From an uncultured Bacteroidales bacterium (GTDB lineage: Bacteria; Bacteroidota; Bacteroidia; Bacteroidales; UBA932), in the NCBI GenBank assembly GCA_944326225.1, contig CALVDI010000001.1:1-64000 (forward strand): a DNA stretch of 64,000 bases, in the 5' to 3' direction. Below are positions 29,109-38,952 of the stretch, one piece after another (position 1 is the stretch's first letter; every line of letters begins with the position of its first letter). Below the pieces are notes generated by a model. The model saw only the letters and a list, made by a program, of their open reading frames with translations. It did no database searches and was not told the DNA's origin. The position numbers and the translations under genes are program-made.

Positions 29109-29146
29109 AAATTTAAATCGTCTTGATAAACAAGATGTTTAAATTT
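29109..29146. repeat. AT-rich imperfect inverted repeat upstream of dnaA
   Basis: Arms AAATTTAAA...TCTTG (29109-29125) and CAAGA...TTTAAATTT (29131-29146) pair apart from a 3/2-base bulge, with ATAAA as loop. It lies in the 185-bp, very AT-rich gap (29072-29256) before dnaA. It could be a dnaA control site or part of an unwinding region. I see no clear DnaA boxes there. Confidence 0.55.
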
Positions 29147-29256
29147 TTACTGAAATTTTTATTTTTTTTATTGATTTTTTTTACTCAATTTTGTTCTCCC
29201 CAATAAGGGAGTACCAGTACTTAATAAACACACATCAATCAATTAATATTTGAGGA

Positions 29257-30666
29257 ATGAGTCATAGTGAAGCATGGGATAACTGTCTGCAAATCATCAG
29301 GGATAACATCCCTGAGAGCAGTTTTAGGACATGGTTTGAGCCCATCAGGCCAGTCAAGCTGGAAGGCAGTACTCTGACGATACAGGTCCCCTCCGGATTC
29401 TTTCCCGAATACATAGAAGCTCAGTACATAGACATCCTTCGCTCGACCATGAAAAGAGTGATCGGGAAGGATGCCAAACTTGTATACAAGGTCTCCGTAG
29501 TCAAGAACTCCACAGTAATGTATCCGGCCGGAAGAGCCGGCAGCGAGATTGTCAATCCGGACATAGCCCTGCCCAAGGAAAAGGTGGAGAAGATAGATGA
29601 CCCCTATGTGATTCCAGGAATCAAAGGTATATCCGTAAACCCCAACCTGAACTACAACTACTCTTTCGACAACCTCGTTGAAGGAGACTGCAACCGTCTG
29701 GGCCGCGCAGCCGGCATGGCCATAGCCGGGAATCCTGGCAACACCGCATACAATCCTTTTTTCGTATACGGAGGTCCCGGTCTGGGAAAGACACATCTGG
29801 CACAGGCCATAGGCATAGATATAAAGGAGAGATTCCCGGAGAAGATCGTGCTGTATGTGACAGCCAACCGCTTCCAGACGCACTACATGGACTCTATCCA
29901 GAAAAATGCCATGACGGACTTCCTGCACTACTATCAGTCAATGGATGTACTTATCATAGATGACGTACATGAGTTTGCAGACAAGCCAGGCACCCAGAAT
30001 GCTTTCTTCCAGATATTCAACTACCTGCACCAGCTGGGAAAACAGCTGATCTTCACCTCGGACAGAGCCCCCGTAGATCTGCAGGGCCTTGAACAGAGAC
30101 TTCTCTCCAGGTTCAAGTGGGGACTCACCACAGAGCTTCTGCCTCCTGACCTGAATACAAGAGTGGCTATTCTGAAAGCTAAAAGTTTCAAAGAAGGGAT
30201 ACTGCTCGATGATGAGATCATCAACTACATCGCATCAAAGGTGACAGACAACGTGCGGGAACTTGAAGGGACACTGGCATCACTGATGGCACATGCTACC
30301 CTCACCAAGAGGCGTATTACTCTCCAGCTGGCCCAGGAGGTCATCGAGAAAATCGTTACAGTCAACCACAACGAACTGTCCATAACCAAGATACGCGATA
30401 CCGTAAGCAACTATTTCGGTCTCTCCAACGAAGTCATGCTGTCCAGCACACGCAAGAGAGAGATCGTCCAGGCAAGACAGATCGCCATGTATCTGTGCCG
30501 CAACCTTACCGGCAAATCACTTACCACCATAGGAAGCGAGCTGGGCGGCAAGAACCACGCGACCGTCCTGCACGCATGCGAGACAGTATGCGACCTGATG
30601 GCCACGGACCGCTCCTTCAAGCAGTACATCACAGACATAGAGAAAAAACTCAAATCCAACATCTAA
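29257..30666 (+). CDS. dnaA: Chromosomal replication initiator DnaA
   Basis: 469 residues. In order: domain I (SHSEAWDNCLQIIRDNIPESSFRTWF), a linker, the AAA+ core with Walker A GGPGLGKTH and Walker B VLIIDDVHEF, and domain IV with the DNA-binding signature GGKNHATVLHACETV. It binds oriC and opens it with ATP. The gene follows the AT-rich gap after the MCE gene. Whether oriC is here is not shown. Confidence 0.98.
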   Translation: MSHSEAWDNCLQIIRDNIPESSFRTWFEPIRPVKLEGSTLTIQVPSGFFPEYIEAQYIDILRSTMKRVIGKDAKLVYKVSVVKNSTVMYPAGRAGSEIVNPDIALPKEKVEKIDDPYVIPGIKGISVNPNLNYNYSFDNLVEGDCNRLGRAAGMAIAGNPGNTAYNPFFVYGGPGLGKTHLAQAIGIDIKERFPEKIVLYVTANRFQTHYMDSIQKNAMTDFLHYYQSMDVLIIDDVHEFADKPGTQNAFFQIFNYLHQLGKQLIFTSDRAPVDLQGLEQRLLSRFKWGLTTELLPPDLNTRVAILKAKSFKEGILLDDEIINYIASKVTDNVRELEGTLASLMAHATLTKRRITLQLAQEVIEKIVTVNHNELSITKIRDTVSNYFGLSNEVMLSSTRKREIVQARQIAMYLCRNLTGKSLTTIGSELGGKNHATVLHACETVCDLMATDRSFKQYITDIEKKLKSNI

Positions 30667-30678
30667 TCTATTAAAGTC

Positions 30679-32118
30679 ATGACTTCCGAACAAGTTCTAG
30701 CCCATTTCCGAGAGATACTCACCATCCCCCGTGAATCCGGACACGAGGAACACATCATAGCTTATCTCCAGAAATTCGCCGCAGACCGGCATCTCGACTG
30801 CAAGACCGACGAGGCCGGCAATGTACTCATAACCATACCGGCGACACCCGGCAGGGAGAACTCCCCCACTGTCATCCTGCAGAGCCATTCGGACATGGTC
30901 TGCGAGAAGAACAGCGGAGTGGAGCATGATTTCTCGAAAGATCCCATCAAGGCTGTCGTGGAGAACGGCTGGCTCATAGCCAAGGACACCACCCTGGGTG
31001 CTGACTGCGGTATCGGTATAGCCGCCCAGCTGGCAGTCCTCGAGGACAAGGAGCTGCCTCACGGCAAGATAGAGTGCCTCTTCACCACCTCCGAGGAGAC
31101 CGGGCTGGACGGAGCATTCGCTCTCAAAGGTGACTTCCTCACCGGCAGCATACTGCTCAACCTCGACTCCGAGGACGAGGGCGAACTGTTCATCGGCTGC
31201 GCCGGAGGTATCGACACCACAGCGAAATTCCACTACACTCCCGTTCCCGTCCCGACCGGCAAGGTCTGCGTCAAGGCAGGATTCTGCGGCGGCATCGGCG
31301 GGCACAGCGGAGACGACATCGACAAGGGCCGCTCCAACGCAGTACAGTCCCTCGCGAGACTGCTCTACCGCGTATGGAACGGGACTTCCGCAACCCTCTG
31401 CAGCATAGACGGCGGCAACAAGCGCAACGCCATAGCCCGCGAGGCATCTGCTGTGATAGCCGTCAATCCTTCGGATACAGCCAAGGTAAAAGGCATACTT
31501 GACGAGACCCTCGCCGAACTGCGCGACGAATATGCGATTACGGATCCGGACATCGCCGCCGTATGGGAGGAGAACCTGGAATTGCCGGCCACGGCAGTGG
31601 ACGACAAGACCGCATTCAACCTCATCTGCGCCCTGCACGCCGTACCTCACGGAGTGATGGCCATGAGCGCCGAGGTCAAGGGACTGGTAGAGACTTCATC
31701 CAACCTGGCTTCCGTCAAGATGCAGGAAGACAATATAATCCGTATCGGCACCAGCCAGCGCAGCTCGACCAACTCCGCCCGCCGCAACGCCGCCATGCGC
31801 ATAGAAGCCGCCTTCAAGGTTGCCGGAGCCGAAGTCACCCACGAGTCGGAGTATCCCGGCTGGAAACCCAGCCTCAAATCCCATATCCTGGATGTCTGCA
31901 AGAGCTCATACAAGAAGCTATTCGGCAACGACCCCGTAGTGCGGGCCATCCACGCCGGGCTGGAGTGCGGACTCTTCCTGGACAAATACCCCCATCTGGA
32001 CATGATCTCGTTCGGGCCCACCCTCCGCGGAGTGCACGCTCCCGGCGAAAGACTCGACCTGGCCAGTCTGGACAAGTTCGTCCTGCTGCTCGAGGATGTG
32101 ATCAAGGAATGTAAATAG
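30679..32118 (+). CDS. pepD: Aminoacyl-histidine dipeptidase (PepD-like, M20)
   Basis: 479 residues. M20 zinc-binding motifs: LQSHSDMVCEKN (His and Asp near residues 75-77), TLGADCGIGIA, TTSEETGLDGA and NLDSEDEGELFIGCAGG. The dimerisation lid is present, and the C-terminal GPTLRGVHAPGERLDLAS supplies the last zinc ligand. It hydrolyses Xaa-His and other dipeptides in the cytoplasm. Common in Bacteroidota. It lies 12 bp after dnaA and 7 bp before rpe. Confidence 0.93.
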   Translation: MTSEQVLAHFREILTIPRESGHEEHIIAYLQKFAADRHLDCKTDEAGNVLITIPATPGRENSPTVILQSHSDMVCEKNSGVEHDFSKDPIKAVVENGWLIAKDTTLGADCGIGIAAQLAVLEDKELPHGKIECLFTTSEETGLDGAFALKGDFLTGSILLNLDSEDEGELFIGCAGGIDTTAKFHYTPVPVPTGKVCVKAGFCGGIGGHSGDDIDKGRSNAVQSLARLLYRVWNGTSATLCSIDGGNKRNAIAREASAVIAVNPSDTAKVKGILDETLAELRDEYAITDPDIAAVWEENLELPATAVDDKTAFNLICALHAVPHGVMAMSAEVKGLVETSSNLASVKMQEDNIIRIGTSQRSSTNSARRNAAMRIEAAFKVAGAEVTHESEYPGWKPSLKSHILDVCKSSYKKLFGNDPVVRAIHAGLECGLFLDKYPHLDMISFGPTLRGVHAPGERLDLASLDKFVLLLEDVIKECK

Positions 32119-32125
32119 AATAACC

Positions 32126-32788
32126 ATGACTGAGAAACGCCACCTCAAGATAGCCCCGTCGATACTCACCTCTGACTTCACCCGTCTGGGAGAGACCATC
32201 GACATGCTCAACTCCTCCCAGTGCGACTACATCCACCTGGATGTGATGGACGGAGTATTCGTACCCAACATATCCTTCGGCTTTCCGGTTATCCGCAACA
32301 TAGCGAAAAGAGCTGCGAAACCCCTGGACGTACACTTGATGATAGTGGACCCGGACCGTTATATCGGAGTACTGCGCGATGCAGAGCCCGAGTACGTCAC
32401 CGTGCACTACGAAGCCTGCACACACCTGCACCGCAGCCTGCAGAACATCCGTGCCAACGGCATGAAGGCCGGAGTGGTGCTCAATCCGCACACCCCTGTC
32501 TCCGGTCTGGAATACATAGCCGAATACTGTGACATGATAGTGCTGATGTCGGTCAATCCCGGATTCGGAGGCCAGTCCTTCATCGAGAGCACCTACCGTA
32601 AGATATCCGAGACCAAGGAGATGCTTCAGAGGCTCGGTTCTAAGGCACTTATCGAGGTGGACGGAGGCGTCAACCTGACCAACGCAGGCGCCTTGCGCGA
32701 TGCCGGAGCCGATGTCGTAGTGACCGGCAACGCCGTCTTCGCCTCGGAAGACCCTGTCGCCACGGTAGAGCTGTTCAAGTCCCTATAG
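32126..32788 (+). CDS. rpe: Ribulose-phosphate 3-epimerase
   Basis: 220 residues, full-length TIM barrel. Motifs: IAPSILTSDFTRLGE, the metal-binding HLDVMDGVFVPNISFG, VHYEACTHLHRSL, SVNPGFGGQSF and EVDGGVNLTNA. It interconverts ribulose 5-phosphate and xylulose 5-phosphate in the pentose phosphate pathway. Its end overlaps the convergent birA by 6 bp. Confidence 0.96.
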   Translation: MTEKRHLKIAPSILTSDFTRLGETIDMLNSSQCDYIHLDVMDGVFVPNISFGFPVIRNIAKRAAKPLDVHLMIVDPDRYIGVLRDAEPEYVTVHYEACTHLHRSLQNIRANGMKAGVVLNPHTPVSGLEYIAEYCDMIVLMSVNPGFGGQSFIESTYRKISETKEMLQRLGSKALIEVDGGVNLTNAGALRDAGADVVVTGNAVFASEDPVATVELFKSL

Positions 32789-33559
32789 CACAAACCTTAT
32801 TTCCTTAAAATAATACTTAGCCACCTGCCCGTCCTCCTTCTCAACCAGGAGACGGGCAGTACCTTTTTCCACTCCCAGTATCCGCCCCCGGAACCTGCGG
32901 AGTCCTCCGCCCGTGACATATTCCGTCTCCTCAAACTCTGCCGGGATGCCTTTACGGTACAGCAGCCGGGAATATTCCTCCTCCAGCCCCGGGACATGAC
33001 CGTCTGCGTCCATCTGACCGTAAAGTTCAAATATCCGGTGCAGCAGTCTCGGCAGCTCTTCTTCCGGACTAAGTCCCGGCGTGCCTTCCAGGCCCGTCAC
33101 CGCATTGTCCAGAGCCAGCAGCACAGATGTGGGGTTGGGAAGTTCAGGAGGAAACACCCTCTGATTGACATTGAGGCCTATGCCGGCTATGCTGACTGCC
33201 AGAGTGTCATCCTTCAATGTATTCTCTATCAGCATCCCGCATATCTTTCTGTCCCCGATGTAGATATCATTGGGCCATTTGATCCGGGCATCCAGTCCCA
33301 GTTCAGCCAGATAACGGACTATCCCCACCGAGCATATCTGCGAGATGACAAACTGGCCGGCAGCCCTCAATCCCCTGGGCCTGAAAAGTATTGAGAACAT
33401 CAGGTTCTCTCCCTGACGGCTCTCCCACCTGTTGCCCCTCTGCCCTCTCCCCGCCGTCTGATACTCCGCACACCACACCGTCTTGTCTTCCGCCGCGTCC
33501 TTGTTTCTCCAGGCATCCAGATTCGTAGAGTCTGTCATCTTTAACCAATGGATATTCAT
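32783..33559 (-). CDS. birA: Biotin--[acetyl-CoA-carboxylase] ligase
   Basis: 258 residues from MNIHWLKMTDSTN (ATG 33557-33559). The BPL catalytic motif is QTAGRGQRGNRWESRQGENL, followed by IKWPNDIYIGDRKICGMLIE and a C-terminal SH3-like domain. There is no N-terminal helix-turn-helix, so this is the non-repressor type that only attaches biotin to carrier proteins. It diverges from rsfS; TAAATTTG on the minus strand at 33590-33597 is a probable -7 box. Confidence 0.93.
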   Translation of the reverse strand: MNIHWLKMTDSTNLDAWRNKDAAEDKTVWCAEYQTAGRGQRGNRWESRQGENLMFSILFRPRGLRAAGQFVISQICSVGIVRYLAELGLDARIKWPNDIYIGDRKICGMLIENTLKDDTLAVSIAGIGLNVNQRVFPPELPNPTSVLLALDNAVTGLEGTPGLSPEEELPRLLHRIFELYGQMDADGHVPGLEEEYSRLLYRKGIPAEFEETEYVTGGGLRRFRGRILGVEKGTARLLVEKEDGQVAKYYFKEIRFVL

Positions 33560-33606
33560 GGCATAATTTTTATAAGTATATTTGCACGGCAAATTTATAT
33601 TTATTT

Positions 33607-33957
33607 ATGATAGAAGTAGACACCATAGCCTCGGCTATGCTCGAAAAAAAGGGGAAAAATGTATGCTCCCTTGATCTCAAGAAGATCGGAACTGCCATAA
33701 CAGACTGGTTTGTAATCTGTAACGCGGACTCAACCACACAGGTTGCTGCCATTGCGGACAATATAGAAGAGAGGATGATTGAGAAATGCGGACGCAAGGT
33801 AGTCCGGGCTCAGGGCAAGGAGAACGGATTCTGGGTCATCCTGGACTATCTGAATGTTGTGGTCCACATATTCCAGACCGAATACAGGAATTTTTACCGT
33901 CTGGAAGACCTCTGGGCAGACGCAGCAAGAAAAGACTATAATGATGACGAACAATAA
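33607..33957 (+). CDS. rsfS: Ribosomal silencing factor RsfS
   Basis: 116 residues of the RsfS/Iojap family: GTAITDWFVICNADSTTQVAAIADNIEE, then ENGFWVILDYLNVVVHIFQTEYRNFYRLEDLW. It binds L14 and blocks subunit joining in starvation. TATATTTG at 33577-33584 is a likely -7 box, 22 bases before the start. ftsH follows directly. Confidence 0.95.
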   Translation: MIEVDTIASAMLEKKGKNVCSLDLKKIGTAITDWFVICNADSTTQVAAIADNIEERMIEKCGRKVVRAQGKENGFWVILDYLNVVVHIFQTEYRNFYRLEDLWADAARKDYNDDEQ

Positions 33958-33964
33958 GGATTAT

Positions 33965-36034
33965 ATGAGCACTCAGCAGAACAGGAACAATCCGGGATCC
34001 CCCGGACCCGGCCCAGGTAAAAGGCCGTCCCAGTCTCCCAAGTCCATGCGTGGTCTGATGTGGGTACTTTACGCCATATTCGGCTTCGCCATGATCTGGA
34101 TAGTGCGGAGCTACTCCGGCTCAGATCCGGTCAAGACCGAATGGCTGACTGTCAAGGAGAGCATGATTCCGGACGGGGACGTGGAGCGCATAACATACGT
34201 GACTAATGAATACAGGGCCGAAGTCTACATCAAGAAAGACTCTCTGCCCAAATACGTCAACAAGTACTTCGGCGGCAGAACCCCGGCGACAGGTCCTCAC
34301 TTTTACTTCATAGTATCCTCCAATTTCAACGCGGAGGAGAGTTTTGAGGAGGCCAGAATGCAGCTCCCGCCAGATCAACGTTTTACCATCTCAACCGAGG
34401 AGCGCAACAATTACTTCGGGCAGATATTCGACTGGATCATCTTCCCCCTGCTGCTTTTCGGCCTGCTGTGGTTCATTATGTTCAGGCCCATGCAGAAGAA
34501 CATGGGCGGAGGCCCGGGGGGCGGCATCTTCAACGTCGGCAAGTCCCAGGCCAAGCTCTATGAAAAAGAGAACAATGTGAAGGTTACTTTCAAGGATGTC
34601 GCAGGTCTGGAGGAAGCCAAGGTAGAGGTGATGGAGATAGTCGACTTCCTGAAGAATCCCCAGAAATACACCGCCCTGGGCGGAAAGATACCCAAAGGAG
34701 CTCTGCTGGTAGGCCCTCCGGGCACAGGAAAGACCCTGCTGGCCAAGGCTGTTGCCGGTGAGGCCAACGTGCCTTTCTTCTCCATCAGCGGCTCCGACTT
34801 CGTGGAGATGTTCGTCGGTGTGGGAGCCTCACGCGTGCGCGACCTCTTCCGTCAGGCCAAGGAAAAGGCACCCTGCATAGTCTTCATAGACGAAATAGAC
34901 GCCGTAGGACGGGCAAGGAGCAAGAACGTGGGCTTCTCCTCCAACGACGAGCGGGAGAACACCCTCAACCAGCTGCTCACGGAGATGGACGGCTTCGGGA
35001 CCAATTCCGGAGTCATCATCCTCGCCGCCACCAATCGTGCAGACATCCTCGACAAGGCCCTCATGAGGGCCGGCCGCTTCGACCGCCAGATACATGTGGA
35101 CCTGCCAGAGCAGAACGAGCGTCTGGAGATATTCAAGGTGCATCTGCGCAAGGTCAAGCTGGTGGAGAACTTCGACATGGAGTTCCTGGCCAAGCAGACC
35201 CCCGGCTTCTCGGGCGCTGACATCGCCAATGTCTGCAACGAGGCGGCCCTGATAGCCGCCCGCAAGAACAAGAAGGCCGTGGACCGTCAGGACTTCCTCG
35301 ATGCCATCGACCGCATCGTAGGCGGTCTGGAAAGACGCAGCAAGATCATATCGCCCGCTGAGAAGCGGACCATAGCATACCACGAGGCCGGCCACGCCAC
35401 TGTCAGCTGGTGGCTGCCCAATGCCAATCCACTGTTGAAAGTCACCATTATACCCCGCGGAAACGCCCTCGGTGCCGCCTGGTACCTGCCAGAGGAAAGG
35501 CAGATAACCACCACAGAGCAGATGATGGACGAGATGGCTGCCACCCTGGGTGGCCGGGCAGCCGAGGAGATTATCAACGGAAAGATATCCACCGGAGCCA
35601 TGAACGACCTGGAGAAAGTCACCAAGCAGGCCTATGCCATGGTTACTTACTTCGGCATGAGCGACAAGGTGGGCAACATCTCATTCTACGACTCGTCAGG
35701 CAACTCCGGCTACAACCTCAGCAAGCCCTACAGCGAGAAGACCGCCGAGCTGATTGACGCAGAGGCCAAGGGATTCATCGACCAGGCCCACGCCACCGCT
35801 CTCAAAGTGCTGCGCGAGCATATGGACGGCTTCACCAGACTGGCCGAAATGCTGCTTGAGCGCGAAGTCATCTTCACCGATGACCTGGTCAAGATATTCG
35901 GAGAGCGTCCTGGCGGACAGAAGCCCCAGAGCGTCACCGCAGAGTCCGCACCCGAAGCCGCCGCATCGGCATCCACATCATCCACCGCAGATATCCAGGA
36001 GTCTCATGAAGAACCTGCTGGTCAGAACGCTTAG
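33965..36034 (+). CDS. ftsH: ATP-dependent zinc metalloprotease FtsH
   Basis: About 689 residues from ATG 33965, with AAGGA just upstream. ATG 33941 or 33944, overlapping the rsfS end, are alternatives. A helix near 32-47 ([17 protein letters not shown]) and another near 160-180 anchor it in the inner membrane. The AAA+ core has Walker [10 protein letters not shown] near 249, [12 protein letters not shown] and a complete SRH. The zinc site is HEAGH near 473. A disordered Ser/Ala/Pro tail ends it. It degrades membrane and regulatory proteins. Confidence 0.96.
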   Translation: MSTQQNRNNPGSPGPGPGKRPSQSPKSMRGLMWVLYAIFGFAMIWIVRSYSGSDPVKTEWLTVKESMIPDGDVERITYVTNEYRAEVYIKKDSLPKYVNKYFGGRTPATGPHFYFIVSSNFNAEESFEEARMQLPPDQRFTISTEERNNYFGQIFDWIIFPLLLFGLLWFIMFRPMQKNMGGGPGGGIFNVGKSQAKLYEKENNVKVTFKDVAGLEEAKVEVMEIVDFLKNPQKYTALGGKIPKGALLVGPPGTGKTLLAKAVAGEANVPFFSISGSDFVEMFVGVGASRVRDLFRQAKEKAPCIVFIDEIDAVGRARSKNVGFSSNDERENTLNQLLTEMDGFGTNSGVIILAATNRADILDKALMRAGRFDRQIHVDLPEQNERLEIFKVHLRKVKLVENFDMEFLAKQTPGFSGADIANVCNEAALIAARKNKKAVDRQDFLDAIDRIVGGLERRSKIISPAEKRTIAYHEAGHATVSWWLPNANPLLKVTIIPRGNALGAAWYLPEERQITTTEQMMDEMAATLGGRAAEEIINGKISTGAMNDLEKVTKQAYAMVTYFGMSDKVGNISFYDSSGNSGYNLSKPYSEKTAELIDAEAKGFIDQAHATALKVLREHMDGFTRLAEMLLEREVIFTDDLVKIFGERPGGQKPQSVTAESAPEAAASASTSSTADIQESHEEPAGQNA

Positions 36035-36833
36035 CGGCGCAGTCTTCCTGGCCCTGTTCCTGACGGCCCTGCTGTGGCATCCGGCCGCTTACGGTGTCAT
36101 ATTCATGGTTGCGGTATTCATCATGATGACCGAATACCTCAATATCACCGTAGGATCCAAGGAGTGGACAGCCAGAATACTGACCGTCATCACAGCCATG
36201 CTCACTTTCATGCTTTTCTTCTTCCATGCCGGCTACGGCCTGGACGGAAAATGGCTGTTGGTACTTCCGGTGATGACAGCATTGATATACACCGCCATAC
36301 TTTTCAGCAAGGAAGGCGATGCCTACCGCACCACCCCGTTCATCCTGGCATCCCTGCTGTACATCGCCCTGCCATTCGCCCTGACCAGCCTGATAGTATT
36401 CTCTCCTGACGGAGACTTCGACGGACGGGTGCTGCTGGCAGTGATGATCATCATCTGGAGCTCGGATGTGGGAGCCTACCTCTTCGGCATGGCCTTCGGA
36501 CAGAAGCACGGACACAAGTTGTTTCCCTCCATCTCCCCGAAGAAAAGCTGGGAGGGCTATTTCGGAGGGCTGGCCATGTCCCTTGCCGCAGGATGGTGCA
36601 CAGGATATTTTCACTTAATAGATTTCCCATGGTACCACTGCCTCATCCTGGCCCTGCTGGTCAACATCAGCTCCACGATAGGAGATTTGGTAGAGTCGCA
36701 ATTAAAACGTAACTTTGGAGTCAAGGACGCGGGCAGGATCATGCCCGGACACGGAGGACTGCTGGACCGTTTTGACGGAGCCCTGCTGGCATTTCCGGTC
36801 TCAGTCCTGTACATAACATTATCCGGACTTTAA
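36006..36833 (+). CDS. cdsA: Phosphatidate cytidylyltransferase
   Basis: 275 residues from [18 protein letters not shown] (ATG 36006), overlapping the ftsH end by 29 bp. It has about eight membrane segments. The CdsA signature runs across SDVGAYLFGMAFGQ, PSISPKKSWEGYFGG and KDAGRIMPGHGGLLDRFDG. It makes CDP-diacylglycerol from phosphatidic acid and CTP. The next gene, psd, acts later in the same phosphatidylethanolamine route. Confidence 0.95.
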   Translation: MKNLLVRTLSGAVFLALFLTALLWHPAAYGVIFMVAVFIMMTEYLNITVGSKEWTARILTVITAMLTFMLFFFHAGYGLDGKWLLVLPVMTALIYTAILFSKEGDAYRTTPFILASLLYIALPFALTSLIVFSPDGDFDGRVLLAVMIIIWSSDVGAYLFGMAFGQKHGHKLFPSISPKKSWEGYFGGLAMSLAAGWCTGYFHLIDFPWYHCLILALLVNISSTIGDLVESQLKRNFGVKDAGRIMPGHGGLLDRFDGALLAFPVSVLYITLSGL

Positions 36834-36845
36834 CCGTACTGAAAT

Positions 36846-37517
36846 ATGAAGATTCACAAGGAAGGCTGGCCGCTCATCATCATGTCACTGGTATTTGCCC
36901 TGATACTGGGAGGCTCGTCATTCTACTTCGGAGCACCTCCGGTACTGTACTGTATCCTGGCTTTCATACCAGTAGGATTCGCAATATTTTTCATATGCTT
37001 CTTCCGTAATCCGAAACGTACTCCAGGCGGGAGCTCCCATCTGGTCACCGCTCCGGCCGACGGCAAGGTCGTCATCATTCAGGAAGTCGAGGAGCCCGAG
37101 TTCTTTCAGGGCCGTCGGCTTCAGATATCGGTGTTCATGTCATTTTTCAACGTACACGTCAACTGGGCCCCCATATCAGGCAAAGTCTCGTTTTTCCGAT
37201 ACCATAGAGGAAGTTACCTGGCCGCCTGGCACCCCAAGTCCTCCACCAGGAACGAGAGGACGACCATCGTCTTCAAGAACGAGGACGGCACCGAGGTGCT
37301 GTGCCGCCAGATTGCCGGTCTCTTTGCACGCCGCGTTGTATGCTATGCCGAGTATGACAAACAGTTCAAGGCCGGAGAGCAGATAGGCTTCATCAAGTTC
37401 GGCTCGCGGGCCGATGTCTTCCTGCCGCTCGGGACGAAGGTCAATGTCAAGGTCGGAGACAAGGTCACAGGATCAGAGACCGTCATCGCGGAACTACAAA
37501 AGAATACAAACAACTAA
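36846..37517 (+). CDS. psd: Phosphatidylserine decarboxylase, short form
   Basis: 223 residues. Two N-terminal membrane segments (about 10-30 and 35-55) precede the decarboxylase fold: SHLVTAPADGKVV, QISVFMSFFNVHVNWAPISG, and the self-cleavage motif FGSR with Gly186-Ser187, where the pyruvoyl group forms. This short form is common in Bacteroidota and archaea. It makes phosphatidylethanolamine in the inner membrane. Confidence 0.94.
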   Translation: MKIHKEGWPLIIMSLVFALILGGSSFYFGAPPVLYCILAFIPVGFAIFFICFFRNPKRTPGGSSHLVTAPADGKVVIIQEVEEPEFFQGRRLQISVFMSFFNVHVNWAPISGKVSFFRYHRGSYLAAWHPKSSTRNERTTIVFKNEDGTEVLCRQIAGLFARRVVCYAEYDKQFKAGEQIGFIKFGSRADVFLPLGTKVNVKVGDKVTGSETVIAELQKNTNN

Positions 37518-37533
37518 CAAACACCATACTGTC

Positions 37534-38880
37534 ATGAGAAATTATTATCAGGCCAACAAGGAAAGATTCCTCAACGAATTATTTGACCTGCTCAGGATAC
37601 CGTCCGTCAGCTCGGACCCGGAGCACAAGGATGACATGTACCGCTGCGCCCGCAGGCTCACCGAACTGCTCAAGGAAGCCGGTGCGGAAAGAGCCGAGGT
37701 ATATGAGACCACGGGACATCCCGTAGTATATGCCGAGAAGATCATAGACCCGTCGCTGAAGACCATACTCGTCTACGGCCATTACGACGTACAGCCGGTC
37801 GATCCGATCGAGCTGTGGAAGTCCGCCCCCTTTGAGCCGGAAATCCGCGACGGAGCCATCTATGCCCGCGGGGCCAACGATGACAAGGGTCAGTCCTTCA
37901 TGCACATCAAGGCATTTGAGTACCTGGTGCGCAACGGACTTCAGAGGCACAACATCAAGTTCATACTCGAAGGAGAGGAGGAGATCGGTTCTCCCTCGCT
38001 TGCAAAATGGGCTGAGGAGCATAAGGACCTGCTCGCCTGCGATATCATGCTCGTATCCGACACTACGATGATCGGAGAGGACGTTCCGTCAATCAACTGC
38101 GGCATGCGCGGCCTGACATACATGGAGATTGAGGTCACCGGCCCCAACAAGGACCTGCACTCGGGTCACTACGGCGGAGCTGTAGTCAACCCGCTCAATG
38201 CCCTGTGCAAGATAGTGGACGGACTTATCGACGCTGACGGCCGCATCACGATAGACGGATTCTACGATGACGTGGTCGAGCTCTCCATGGCTGACAGGGA
38301 GATGCTGGGACGTGCGCCCTTCGACCTGGACGAATACAAACGCTTCCTGGACATACCCGAAGTGGACGGCGAGAAAGGCTACACCACCCCCGAGCGTACC
38401 GGCATACGTCCCTGCCTGGATGTCAACGGCATCTGGGGCGGCTTCACCGGTGAGGGTGCCAAGACGGTCATCCCCACCACCGCCCGCGCAAAGATATCCA
38501 TGCGTCTTGTACCCAATCAGGACTGGAGACGCATCGCGGAACTCTTCGCGAAGCACATCGAGAGCCACGTGCCCAAAGGCGTGCGCGTGAAGGTCATTAC
38601 CCACCACGGCGGCAACGGTTTCCTGATACCCATCTCATCCCCTGCCTACCAGGCCGCATCCAGGGCCATATACGAGGTCTATGGCATTGAGCCAGTTCCC
38701 AACCGCGGCGGCGGCTCAATCCCCATCCTGGCCGAGATGCAGCAGATTCTCAAGGCCGATCCCCTTCTGATAGGCTTCGGACTCGAGAGGGATACGATTC
38801 ACTCGCCCAACGAGAGCTACCTGCTTTCGCAGTTCGAGAAGGGAATGGAGTCAATTGCTCTCTTCTACAAGTATTTCTAA
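37534..38880 (+). CDS. M20 family dipeptidase
   Basis: 448 residues from MRNYYQANKERFLNELF (ATG 37534). Zinc-site motifs are LVYGHYDVQPVDP, YARGANDDKGQ, EGEEEIGSPSL and SDTTMIGEDVP, with a dimerisation lid about 185-310. It is cytoplasmic and cleaves dipeptides. It belongs to the CNDP/Dug1-like branch, separate from the pepD paralogue at 30.7 kb. It lies 16 bp after psd. Confidence 0.92.
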   Translation: MRNYYQANKERFLNELFDLLRIPSVSSDPEHKDDMYRCARRLTELLKEAGAERAEVYETTGHPVVYAEKIIDPSLKTILVYGHYDVQPVDPIELWKSAPFEPEIRDGAIYARGANDDKGQSFMHIKAFEYLVRNGLQRHNIKFILEGEEEIGSPSLAKWAEEHKDLLACDIMLVSDTTMIGEDVPSINCGMRGLTYMEIEVTGPNKDLHSGHYGGAVVNPLNALCKIVDGLIDADGRITIDGFYDDVVELSMADREMLGRAPFDLDEYKRFLDIPEVDGEKGYTTPERTGIRPCLDVNGIWGGFTGEGAKTVIPTTARAKISMRLVPNQDWRRIAELFAKHIESHVPKGVRVKVITHHGGNGFLIPISSPAYQAASRAIYEVYGIEPVPNRGGGSIPILAEMQQILKADPLLIGFGLERDTIHSPNESYLLSQFEKGMESIALFYKYF

Positions 38881-38900
38881 CAGCTGACAAATCATTGACG

Positions 38901-38930
38901 GGTGCCGGAAGACGCTGATTTTCCGGCACC
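38901..38930 (+). terminator. Strong hairpin between the dipeptidase gene and pyrF
   Basis: Perfect 10-bp arms GGTGCCGGAA (38901-38910) and TTCCGGCACC (38921-38930) around a 10-base loop. Only a short T pair follows, so it may act as a weak terminator or RNA end-stabiliser rather than a classical terminator. Confidence 0.6.
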
Positions 38931-38952
38931 TTGACTTAAATACAATACCAAG

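Noticed and set aside
30697..31650. A 317-codon minus frame within pepD
   Set aside because: Shadow of the GC-biased pepD codons; pepD carries all M20 motifs.
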